From DASVBJ01 sp036375895 (lineage in GTDB: Bacteria > Actinomycetota > Actinomycetes > JACCUZ01), in contig DASVBJ010000201.1 of NCBI GenBank assembly GCA_036375895.1, positions 1 to 10,633 on the forward strand: DNA of 10,633 nt, in the 5' to 3' direction. Under the pieces are notes generated by a model. It searched no databases. It was not told where the DNA came from and saw nothing but the letters and a program-made list of their open reading frames with translations. Positions 1-5,943 of this stretch are shown piece by piece. Position numbers and translations under genes: made by a program. Within the stretch, counting starts at the first letter, position 1. Each line of letters starts with the position of its first letter.

Positions 1-42
1 CACGTTCCGTCGCCCGATGGAGGGCGGGAGCGACGGAACGTG
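1..42. terminator. Perfect 13-bp inverted repeat, candidate terminator of the upstream gene
   Basis: CACGTTCCGTCGC (1-13) is exactly complementary to GCGACGGAACGTG (30-42), with a 16-nt loop. There is no T-tract on either side, which is usual for actinobacterial hairpin terminators. It lies at the window edge, so the gene it would terminate is not visible. An alternative role as a structured part of the guaB3 leader is possible because the tandem repeat array starts at the very next base. Confidence 0.5.
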
Positions 43-134
43 CATGATCGCTGCCAGGCAGGGGTCATGATCGCTGCCAGGCAGGGGTCTTGATCGCTGC
101 CAAGCAGGGGTCATGATCGCATCCAGCCAGGGGT
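43..134. repeat. Four tandem 23-bp repeats upstream of guaB3
   Basis: Units are at 43-65, 66-88, 89-111 and 112-134. Units 1 and 2 are identical and begin CATGATCGCTGCCAGGCAG; unit 3 differs at two bases and unit 4 is more degenerate in the middle. The intact units carry the 11-bp near-palindrome CTGCC-A-GGCAG, and TCATGA occurs at two unit junctions. GGCAG of one unit can pair with CTGCC of the next, so alternative hairpins are possible if the region is transcribed. The array ends 18 bases before the guaB3 start, so it may be an operator array, a structured leader or simply an intergenic repeat. Function is unknown. Confidence 0.85.
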
Positions 135-152
135 CCGGACAGAGGAGATGAC

Positions 153-1262
153 GTGACGGAGATCGAGATCGGCCGGGGCAAGCGGGGGCGCGCCGCGTAC
201 TCGTTCGACGACATCGCCATCGTGCCGAGCCGACGCACCCGCGACCCCCAGGAGGTGTCGGTCGCCTGGCAGATCGACGCGTACCGGTTCGAGATCCCCG
301 TGCTCGCGGCGCCGATGGACTCCGTCGTCTCACCGGCGACCGCCATCGCGATCGGCCGCATCGGCGGGGTCGGGGTGCTCAACCTCGAGGGCCTCTGGAC
401 CCGCTACGAGGACCCCGAGCCGCTGCTCGCCGAGATCTCCGGCCTAGAGGACGCGGAGGTGACCCGGCGGATGCAGGAGATCTATGCCGCGCCGATCCAG
501 CCGGAGCTGGTGGCCGCGCGCATCCGTGAGGTCCGGGAGGCGGGGGTCACCGTCGCCGCGGCGCTGTCACCCCAGCGGACCGCTCAGCTGTGGAAGACGG
601 TGGTCGACGCGGGGGTGGACCTCTTCGTGATCAGGGGTACGACGGTGTCGGCCGAGCACGTGTCCGGCCGGGCCGAGCCGCTGAACCTCAAGCAGTTCAT
701 CTACGAGCTCGACGTCCCGGTCATCGTCGGCGGCTGCGCGACCTACCAGGCGGCGCTGCACCTCATGCGGACCGGGGCGGCGGGTGTCCTCGTCGGCTTC
801 GGCGGCGGCGCCTCGCACACGACCCGCTCGGTCCTCGGCGTGGCGGTGCCGATGGCCTCGGCCGTGGCCGACGTGCACGCCGCCCGCCGCGACTACCTCG
901 ACGAGTCCGGCGGCCGCTACGTGCACGTCATCGCCGACGGCGGGGTCGGCCGGTCCGGCGACGTCTCCAAGGCGGTCGCCTGCGGCGCCGACGCGGTCAT
1001 GATGGGCTCGCCGCTGGCGCGGGCCACCGAGGCCCCCGGGCGCGGCTACCACTGGGGCTCCGAGGCCCACCACAGCGAGCTCCCCCGCGGGGAGCGGGTG
1101 CGGGTCGGCACGGTCGGCTCGTTCGAGGAGATCCTGTGCGGGCCGTCCCGGGTGTCCGACGGGTCGATGAACTTCGTCGGGGCGCTGCGCCGGGCGATGG
1201 CGACCACCGGCTACTCCGACCTGAAGGAGTTCCAGCGGGTCGAGGTCACGGTCGCCCGCTGA
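153..1262 (+). CDS. guaB3: GuaB3 family IMP dehydrogenase-related protein
   Basis: This 369-aa protein is a single TIM barrel of the IMP dehydrogenase/GMP reductase family without the CBS domain pair of canonical GuaB, which matches the GuaB3 subgroup. Supporting stretches are the N-terminal FDDIAIVPSRRTRD (18-31), LAAPMDSVVS (51-60), VIVGGCATYQAAL (190-202) and the phosphate-binding CGADAVMMGSPLA (277-289). In the mobile-loop position where IMPDH and GMPR have the catalytic Cys, this protein reads GGGASHTTR (217-225), placing His222 there, so ordinary IMP oxidation is doubtful. The reaction of actinobacterial GuaB3 is, as far as I know, unsettled. The GTG at 153 is chosen because AGAGGAG (141-147) sits 5 nt upstream; the ATG at 148 is out of frame and stops after two codons. 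In Mycobacterium tuberculosis guaB3 lies between guaB2 and choD, so guaB2 probably lies just left of the window. Confidence 0.93.
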   Translation: MTEIEIGRGKRGRAAYSFDDIAIVPSRRTRDPQEVSVAWQIDAYRFEIPVLAAPMDSVVSPATAIAIGRIGGVGVLNLEGLWTRYEDPEPLLAEISGLEDAEVTRRMQEIYAAPIQPELVAARIREVREAGVTVAAALSPQRTAQLWKTVVDAGVDLFVIRGTTVSAEHVSGRAEPLNLKQFIYELDVPVIVGGCATYQAALHLMRTGAAGVLVGFGGGASHTTRSVLGVAVPMASAVADVHAARRDYLDESGGRYVHVIADGGVGRSGDVSKAVACGADAVMMGSPLARATEAPGRGYHWGSEAHHSELPRGERVRVGTVGSFEEILCGPSRVSDGSMNFVGALRRAMATTGYSDLKEFQRVEVTVAR

Positions 1263-1285
1263 CCCGCACCCACCTCAAGATCGTC

Positions 1286-1334
1286 AGCGACCTCGTCGCG
1301 GCGACACACCGGCGAGCCGTACGACAAGGTCGCT
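1286..1334 (+). terminator. Long hairpin after guaB3, candidate terminator
   Basis: AGCGACCTCGTCG (1286-1298) pairs with CGACAAGGTCGCT (1322-1334) with one mismatch. The stem continues inward as CGGC (1299-1302) with GCCG (1316-1319) after a two-base bulge. It starts 23 bases after the guaB3 stop. There is no T-tract. The position fits a terminator; the rest of 1263-1542 shows no credible gene. Confidence 0.5.
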
Positions 1335-1401
1335 CGGGAGCGGCTTGACGTCGTCGAGCGCCGTCCGGCTGGCGGCCGGTATGCCCGGATCGTCAGCATT
1401 C

Positions 1402-1416
1402 TGCCAAGACTTGGCA
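1402..1416. promoter_or_regulatory. Perfect 15-bp palindrome, candidate operator for the protease gene
   Basis: TGCCAAG-A-CTTGGCA is a perfect inverted repeat with 7-bp arms around a single A. It is in the locally least GC-rich part of the guaB3-protease gap, about 130 bp before the protease start. The shape is that of a dimeric repressor or activator site. I could not place a convincing -35/-10 pair beside it, and I do not recognise the regulator. Confidence 0.45.
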
Positions 1417-1542
1417 ACGGTTGTGATCGTCTATTGACCCTCGCCGGTGCCGGCACGACGCTCGCCGCAGCCCCGTCGGGGCCACGCACCTCCTTCACCG
1501 GCACCGGGCCGGACCCGGGGCCTCGAGCGTCTGAGGAGCTCG

Positions 1543-3600
1543 ATGAAGCGCATCTCGTACAGGGGACCGGCGCTCGCCGGGGCGATCACCCTCGCCACCC
1601 TCCTCGCCACCGGGCTGACGTCGCCGGCCGCCATCGCGGCGCCGACGCCCAGCCAGCGTCAGGACCAGGCCCGCAGGGACGGGGCCGCGGCGATCGCCGC
1701 CCACCCCGATGCCTTCCGGGCATCCGAGCACGACGCCTTCACCCAGCGCGGCCCGGCCGTGCTCGACCGGGACGGCCGGGCGCACGTGCGCTACGACCGC
1801 ACCTACCGCGGCCTCGCCGTCCTCGGCGGCGACGCGGTCGCCCACCTCGCGGCGGACGGCTCGCTCGCCGACGAGTCGTTGACGCTGGCCCGGCCGCTGA
1901 CGCTCGGCACCCGGGCCGCGGTCGGCCGGTCCGCCGCGGAGCGGACGGCGAGCAGCCGCCTCGACGGGACCGTGACCGCGGTGAGCTCGCGCGAGGTCGT
2001 CGACGCGCTCGGCTCCACGCCGGCCCTGGCCTGGGAGGTCACCGTGCGCGGCGTACGACGGGACCAGACCCCGTCGGCGCTGCACGTGCTCGTCGACGCC
2101 GGCACCGGCGCCGTGCGCAGCCAGGCCGACGAGGTCAAGCAGGGCACCGGCTACAGCATCTACTCGGGCACCGTCTCCATCGCCACCTCAGGCAGTGCCG
2201 GCAACTACTCGATGAGCGACCCGACCCGCGGCAACAACTACACGACCGACCTCAGGGGCGCCACGAGCGGCACGGGGACGACCTTCACCGACGCGGACAA
2301 CGTCTGGGGCAACGGCGCCCAGTCGGACCGCGCGTCGGCCGGCGTCGACGCGCACTACGGCTCGCAGACGACGTTCGACTACTACAAGAACGTCCTGGGC
2401 CGGAACGGCATCTTCAACAACGGCACCGGCGTGCGCTCCCGGGTGCACTACGGCAACGGCTACAACAACGCCTTCTGGGACGGCACCCAGATGACCTACG
2501 GCGACGGCACCAGCAACGCCAAGCCGCTGGTCGAGCTGGACGTGGCCGGCCACGAGATGACCCACGGCGTCACCGAGAACACCGCCAACCTCAACTACTC
2601 GGGCGAGTCCGGCGGTCTCAACGAGGCCACCAGCGACATCTTCGGCACGGCCGTCGAGTTCTACGCCAACAACACCAGCGACGTCGGCGACTACCTCATC
2701 GGCGAGAAGATCAACATCAACGGCAACGGCACGCCGCTGCGCTACATGGACAAGCCGAGCAAGGACGGCGCGTCAAAGGACTGCTGGTCTTCGACCATCG
2801 GCTCGCTCGACGTGCACTACTCGTCCGGCCCGGCGAACCACGTCTTCTACCTGATGTCGGAGGGCAGTGGTGCCAAGACCCTCAACGGCGTGAGCTACAA
2901 CTCGCCCACGTGCGACGGGTCGGTCGTCACCGCGATCGGTCGGGACGCCGCGAGCAAGATCTGGTACCGCGCGCTCAGCGTCTACATGACCTCGGCGACG
3001 AACTACTCGGGCGCTCGCACCGCCGCGATCAACGCCGCCAAGGACCTGTACGGCGCGTCGAGCGCCCAGTGCGCCGGCGTCGAGAAGGCGTTCACGGCCA
3101 TCAGCGTCACCGGCACGACGTGCGGCACGACGCCGCCGCCCACCGGCGGCAACCTGCTGCAGAACCCGGGCTTCGAGTCCGGCGCCACGGCCTGGACGCA
3201 GACCAGCGGGGTCATCAGCAGCGACTCGACGAAGGCGCACAGCGGCTCGTGGTTCGGCTGGCTGGACGGCTACGGCAGCACGCACACGGACTCGTTGTCG
3301 CAGTCGGTGAGCATCCCGGTGGCGACCGGCGCGACGTTGTCCTTCTACCTGCGCATCACCACGAGCGAGACGACGACGAGCACGGCGTACGACACACTCA
3401 AGGTGCAGGTGGTCAACGGCACGACGACCACCACGCTCGCGACGTACTCCAACCTCAACGCGTCGAGCGGCTACGTGCTGAAGTCGTTCAACCTCGGCTC
3501 GTACGTCGGCAAGACCGTCACCGTCAAGCTCGTCGGCACCGAGGACTCGTCGCTCGCGACGAGCTTCTACGTCGACGACTTCTCGCTGACAACGAGCTAG
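1543..3600 (+). CDS. Secreted M4 family (thermolysin-like) metalloprotease with C-terminal jelly-roll domain
   Basis: This 685-aa preproprotein is predicted to be exported and to cleave proteins outside the cell. Residues 1-33 are a signal peptide (basic MKRISYR, a hydrophobic core, then a likely cut after AIAA). An FTP-type prodomain spans about 55-115 and a PepSY-type one about 130-196 (ALAWEVTV, HVLVDAGTGAV). The peptidase domain spans about 200-520. It has NAFWDG (309-314), zinc site HEMTH (His337, His341, catalytic Glu338), GGLNEATSD supplying the third ligand Glu361 and Asp365, Tyr352, and the catalytic His425 in DVHYSSG, so all key M4 residues are present. A TTPPPTGG linker leads to a carbohydrate-binding-module-like beta domain (536-685, opening NLLQNPGFESG). 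The ATG at 1543 is chosen because GAGGAG (1533-1538) precedes it and it begins the signal peptide; starts at 1447 or 1434 would hide that peptide. The adjacent opposing lipoprotein gene may encode its inhibitor. Confidence 0.94.
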   Translation: MKRISYRGPALAGAITLATLLATGLTSPAAIAAPTPSQRQDQARRDGAAAIAAHPDAFRASEHDAFTQRGPAVLDRDGRAHVRYDRTYRGLAVLGGDAVAHLAADGSLADESLTLARPLTLGTRAAVGRSAAERTASSRLDGTVTAVSSREVVDALGSTPALAWEVTVRGVRRDQTPSALHVLVDAGTGAVRSQADEVKQGTGYSIYSGTVSIATSGSAGNYSMSDPTRGNNYTTDLRGATSGTGTTFTDADNVWGNGAQSDRASAGVDAHYGSQTTFDYYKNVLGRNGIFNNGTGVRSRVHYGNGYNNAFWDGTQMTYGDGTSNAKPLVELDVAGHEMTHGVTENTANLNYSGESGGLNEATSDIFGTAVEFYANNTSDVGDYLIGEKININGNGTPLRYMDKPSKDGASKDCWSSTIGSLDVHYSSGPANHVFYLMSEGSGAKTLNGVSYNSPTCDGSVVTAIGRDAASKIWYRALSVYMTSATNYSGARTAAINAAKDLYGASSAQCAGVEKAFTAISVTGTTCGTTPPPTGGNLLQNPGFESGATAWTQTSGVISSDSTKAHSGSWFGWLDGYGSTHTDSLSQSVSIPVATGATLSFYLRITTSETTTSTAYDTLKVQVVNGTTTTTLATYSNLNASSGYVLKSFNLGSYVGKTVTVKLVGTEDSSLATSFYVDDFSLTTS

Positions 3601-3615
3601 GCCGCTAGGCCTGGC
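3596..3615. terminator. Candidate bidirectional terminator spanning two stop codons
   Basis: GCTAGGCC (3596-3603) pairs with GGCCTGGC (3608-3615) across a GCTA loop, giving an 8-bp stem with one G-U pair as the plus-strand RNA. The minus-strand RNA forms the same stem with one A-C mismatch. It contains the protease TAG (3598-3600) and the TAG of the opposing lipoprotein gene (3605-3607). The two genes leave only four bases between them, so this is the obvious place for shared termination. The stem is short and lacks T-tracts, so it may be leaky. Confidence 0.4.
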
Positions 3616-4042
3616 AGGCGGCGAAGACCGCGGCCGCCGCGTCGACCAGCTCGGCGCGGCGGCCGGTCTCGCCGTCGGAGACGGTGACGTCGTGTCCGCC
3701 CGCCCGGACGCGGTAGACGAACCCGTCGGCCACGCGCGGCCCGCCGCTCGGGGGCGGGCCGAGCGTGGCGAGGTCGACGGCCCGCAGCCGGTCAGCAGTG
3801 GCCTGGTCGACCCGGCAGGCCGTCGAGGCGCCGTCGCGCCTGGTGAGCGAGGCACGTCCGTCGGCGGACAGTCGCAGCGTGTCGTCGACCCCCGCCAGGC
3901 CGCCGGTGCGCTGCAGCTCGACGGTCCGCGGTGTGGTCGAGGGCGCCCGGTCGTCGGCCGGCCCGGTCGAGTCGGTGCCACCGCACGAGGCTGCGAGGGC
4001 GGCGACGAGGGGCATGAGGAGCAGCAGGCTGGCGCGTCGCAT
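3605..4042 (-). CDS. Lipoprotein with emfourin-like domain, candidate M4 protease inhibitor
   Basis: This 145-aa protein has a lipoprotein signal: MRRAS, a hydrophobic core, then LAASC with Cys20 as the probable lipidation site (Ala rather than Leu at -3). A Gly/Ser/Thr/Pro-rich tether (21-40) leads to one small globular domain. That domain opens VELQRTGGLAGVDDTLRLSADG (41-62, the first part being VELQRTGGLAG) and closes with DGFVYRVRAGGHDVTVSDGE (106-125). From memory this GG(F/L)AG ... FxYxV layout is that of emfourin, the inhibitor encoded with the M4 protease protealysin in Serratia. The neighbouring gene here is an M4 protease, which strengthens the call; it remains an inference. Cys76 and Cys143 could form a disulfide outside the cell. 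The start has no Shine-Dalgarno but a -10 box 8 nt upstream, so translation is probably leaderless. If the resemblance fails, it is a lipoprotein of unknown function. Confidence 0.8.
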   Translation of the reverse strand: MRRASLLLLMPLVAALAASCGGTDSTGPADDRAPSTTPRTVELQRTGGLAGVDDTLRLSADGRASLTRRDGASTACRVDQATADRLRAVDLATLGPPPSGGPRVADGFVYRVRAGGHDVTVSDGETGRRAELVDAAAAVFAACQA

Positions 4043-4050
4043 GGCCAGCC

Positions 4051-4056
4051 ACCCTA
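4051..4056 (-). promoter_or_regulatory. -10 box of a probable leaderless promoter (lipoprotein gene)
   Basis: On the minus strand TAGGGT fits the actinobacterial TANNNT consensus and is followed by 8 nt and the ATG at 4042. This puts the transcript start at or next to the start codon. No Shine-Dalgarno lies in that gap and no clear -35 is visible. It shares the 69-bp divergent spacer with the glpD promoter. Confidence 0.5.
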
Positions 4057-4098
4057 ACGAGACGGCGGATGCGGCCCGGCGGACCGCTGCGCGATCAC

Positions 4099-4104
4099 TA
4101 GGCT
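4099..4104 (+). promoter_or_regulatory. -10 box of a probable leaderless promoter (glpD)
   Basis: TAGGCT is followed by 7 nt (CGGGTGC) and the GTG at 4112. The spacing makes the first G of the start codon the likely +1. There is no Shine-Dalgarno, and no good -35 is seen. This promoter supports the GTG at 4112 as the start. Confidence 0.55.
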
Positions 4105-4111
4105 CGGGTGC

Positions 4112-5821
4112 GTGGCCGCGTCGTTGGGACCCGAGCAGCGGGCCGCCGACCTGGCGGCCATCGCCGACGGGCGCGAGCTGGACGTCGTCGTGGTCGGCGG
4201 CGGGGTCGTCGGCGCCGGGGCAGCGCTCGACGCGGCGACCCGGGGGCTGTCGGTGGCGCTGCTCGAGGCGCGCGACTGGGCGAGCGGCACGTCGAGCCGG
4301 TCGAGCAAGCTGATCCACGGCGGCCTGCGCTACCTCGAGATGCTCGACTTCGCCCTGGTGCGGGAGGCGCTGCAGGAGCGGGGCCTGCTGCTCGGCCGGC
4401 TGGCGCCGCACCTGGTCCGGCCGGTGCCCTTCCTCTACCCGCTCACGCATCTCGGCTGGGAACGGCCGTACGTCGGCAGCGGGCTGGCGCTCTACGACGC
4501 CTTCGCCGCGGGTGTGGGACAGGCCGGACGGCTGCCCCGGCACCGTCACCTGACCCGTCGCCAGGCGCTCCGGGCGGCCCCGGCGCTGCGGCCCGACGCG
4601 CTGGTGGGCGCGGTGCGCTACTACGACGCTCAGGTCGACGACGCCCGGTTCGTGGTCACGCTGGCGCGCACCGCCGCCGCCCACGGCGCCTTCTGCGCCA
4701 GCCGGGCGCGGGTGGTGGGCTTCCTCCGCGAGGGCGAGCGGGTGACCGGCGTGCAGGCCCGCGACCTCGAGAGCGGTCGCGACCTGCAGGTGCGGGCCCG
4801 GCAGGTCGTCAACGCGACCGGGGTGTGGACCGACGAGACGCAGGCCATGGTGGGCGAGCGTGGGCAGTTCCATGTCCGCGCCTCGAAGGGCGTCCACCTG
4901 GTGGTCCCCCGCGACCGCATCCACGCCGCGGCCGGCCTGATCCTGCGCACCGAGACCAGCGTGCTGTTCGTCATCCCGTGGGAGCGGCACTGGATCATCG
5001 GCACGACCGACACCGACTGGTCCCTCGACAAGGCACACCCCGCCGCCAGCCGCCGCGACATCGACTACCTGCTGGAGCAGGTCAACCGGGTCCTCGTGAC
5101 GCCGTTGACCCGCGAGGACGTCGAGGGCGTGTACGCCGGGTTGCGCCCCCTGCTCGCCGGCGAGTCCGAGCTGACGTCCCGGCTGTCCCGGGAGCACGTC
5201 GTGGCCCACGCGGCGCCGGGCCTGGTCGTCGTGGCGGGCGGCAAGTACACGACGTACCGGGTCATGGCGCGCGACGCGATCGACGCGGTCGCGCACGGCC
5301 TCGACGCCAAGGTCCCCCCGTCCTGCACGCACGAGGTCCCGCTGCTCGGGGCGGAGGGCTTCCAGGCCACCTGGAACCGGCGGCACGCGCTCGCCGCCGA
5401 GTCGGGCCTGCACACCGCGCGGGTGGAGCGGCTGCTCCGGCGGTACGGAACGCTGGTCGACGAGGTGCTGGACCTGGTCGCGGCCGAGCCGGCGCTGGGG
5501 GAGCCGCTCGCCGGGGCGCCCGACCATCTGGCGGCCGAGGTGGTCTACGCCGCGCGGGCCGAGGGCGCGCGCCATCTCGACGACGTGCTCACACGCCGCA
5601 CCCGGGTGTCGATCGAGACCTTCGACCGCGGCGTGGCTGCGTCCGAGCCCGCCGCGCGGCTGATGGCTCCCGTCCTCGGCTGGACCGGGGAGCAGGTCGA
5701 CCGCGAGGTCGAGCACTACCGGCTGCGGGTGAAGGCGGAGCGCGAGTCGCAGGACATGCCCGACGACGAGACGGCCGACGCCTCCCGGCTCGGGGCACCT
5801 GACATCGTGCCGGTGGACTGA
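4112..5821 (+). CDS. glpD: Aerobic FAD-dependent glycerol-3-phosphate dehydrogenase
   Basis: The 569-aa product oxidises sn-glycerol-3-phosphate to dihydroxyacetone phosphate at the membrane and passes electrons to quinone. Residues 28-45 are VGGGVVGAGAALDAATRG, a full match to the FAD-dependent G3P dehydrogenase signature 1, within the Rossmann FAD fold, with Glu52 as the probable ribose ligand. SSRSSKLIHGGLRYLE (61-76) is the next conserved block, and GGKYTTYRVMA (376-386) matches signature 2. About 395-520 forms the C-terminal alpha-helical DAO_C domain; the last 30 residues are acidic and polar. Length is normal for actinobacterial GlpD. The start is chosen from the leaderless promoter and because it leaves a typical ~25-residue lead to the FAD motif. 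No glpF, glpK or glpR is beside it; it appears monocistronic and divergent from the lipoprotein gene. Confidence 0.95.
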   Translation: MAASLGPEQRAADLAAIADGRELDVVVVGGGVVGAGAALDAATRGLSVALLEARDWASGTSSRSSKLIHGGLRYLEMLDFALVREALQERGLLLGRLAPHLVRPVPFLYPLTHLGWERPYVGSGLALYDAFAAGVGQAGRLPRHRHLTRRQALRAAPALRPDALVGAVRYYDAQVDDARFVVTLARTAAAHGAFCASRARVVGFLREGERVTGVQARDLESGRDLQVRARQVVNATGVWTDETQAMVGERGQFHVRASKGVHLVVPRDRIHAAAGLILRTETSVLFVIPWERHWIIGTTDTDWSLDKAHPAASRRDIDYLLEQVNRVLVTPLTREDVEGVYAGLRPLLAGESELTSRLSREHVVAHAAPGLVVVAGGKYTTYRVMARDAIDAVAHGLDAKVPPSCTHEVPLLGAEGFQATWNRRHALAAESGLHTARVERLLRRYGTLVDEVLDLVAAEPALGEPLAGAPDHLAAEVVYAARAEGARHLDDVLTRRTRVSIETFDRGVAASEPAARLMAPVLGWTGEQVDREVEHYRLRVKAERESQDMPDDETADASRLGAPDIVPVD

Positions 5822-5859
5822 CCGTCTGCGACGCCGAGTGCCGGTCGGCGGGGGGACGG
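5822..5859 (+). terminator. Two-tier hairpin after glpD, candidate terminator
   Basis: An outer stem CCGTC/GACGG (5822-5826 with 5855-5859) encloses an inner stem CGCCGA/TCGGCG (5832-5837 with 5845-5850) and a 7-nt loop. It starts directly after the glpD stop. There is no T-tract. The strict spacing and GC-rich pairing fit a terminator, but GC-rich DNA forms such pairs easily. Confidence 0.4.
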
Positions 5860-5918
5860 CGAGCGGCTCGTCATCGCCCGCGGCTGTCCACATGCTGGCG
5901 GGGAGGGTTCCGGCCTTA

Positions 5919-5936
5919 GTTACCAGCGAGTAGCAT
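5919..5936 (+). promoter_or_regulatory. Leaderless promoter of the gabD2-GMC operon with overlapping operator-like sequence
   Basis: TAGCAT (5931-5936) fits TANNNT and is followed by 7 nt (CCGGGGT) and the ATG at 5944, so transcription probably begins at the start codon. There is no Shine-Dalgarno. GTTACCAGCGAGTAGC (5919-5934) is an imperfect inverted repeat (five of eight pairs) overlapping the -10, where a repressor would block RNA polymerase. The -10 call is better supported than the operator. Confidence 0.5.
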
Positions 5937-5943
5937 CCGGGGT

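Noticed and set aside
43..134. CRISPR array
   Set aside because: The 23-bp units are contiguous with no unique spacers between them, and no cas gene is present.
65..382. Minus-strand open frame through the repeat array and the guaB3 5' end
   Set aside because: It runs antisense to guaB3, has no family resemblance, and its N-terminal part is the low-complexity antisense of a conserved gene.
1434..3608. Plus-strand open frame overlapping the whole protease gene
   Set aside because: Its product is a long Arg/Gly/His-rich shadow typical of GC-rich DNA; the M4 motifs are in the other frame.
4043..5893. Long minus-strand extension of the lipoprotein frame across glpD
   Set aside because: The sequence upstream of the lipoprotein signal peptide is antisense to a well-supported glpD and shows no domain; the lipoprotein signal and -10 box define the start at 4042.
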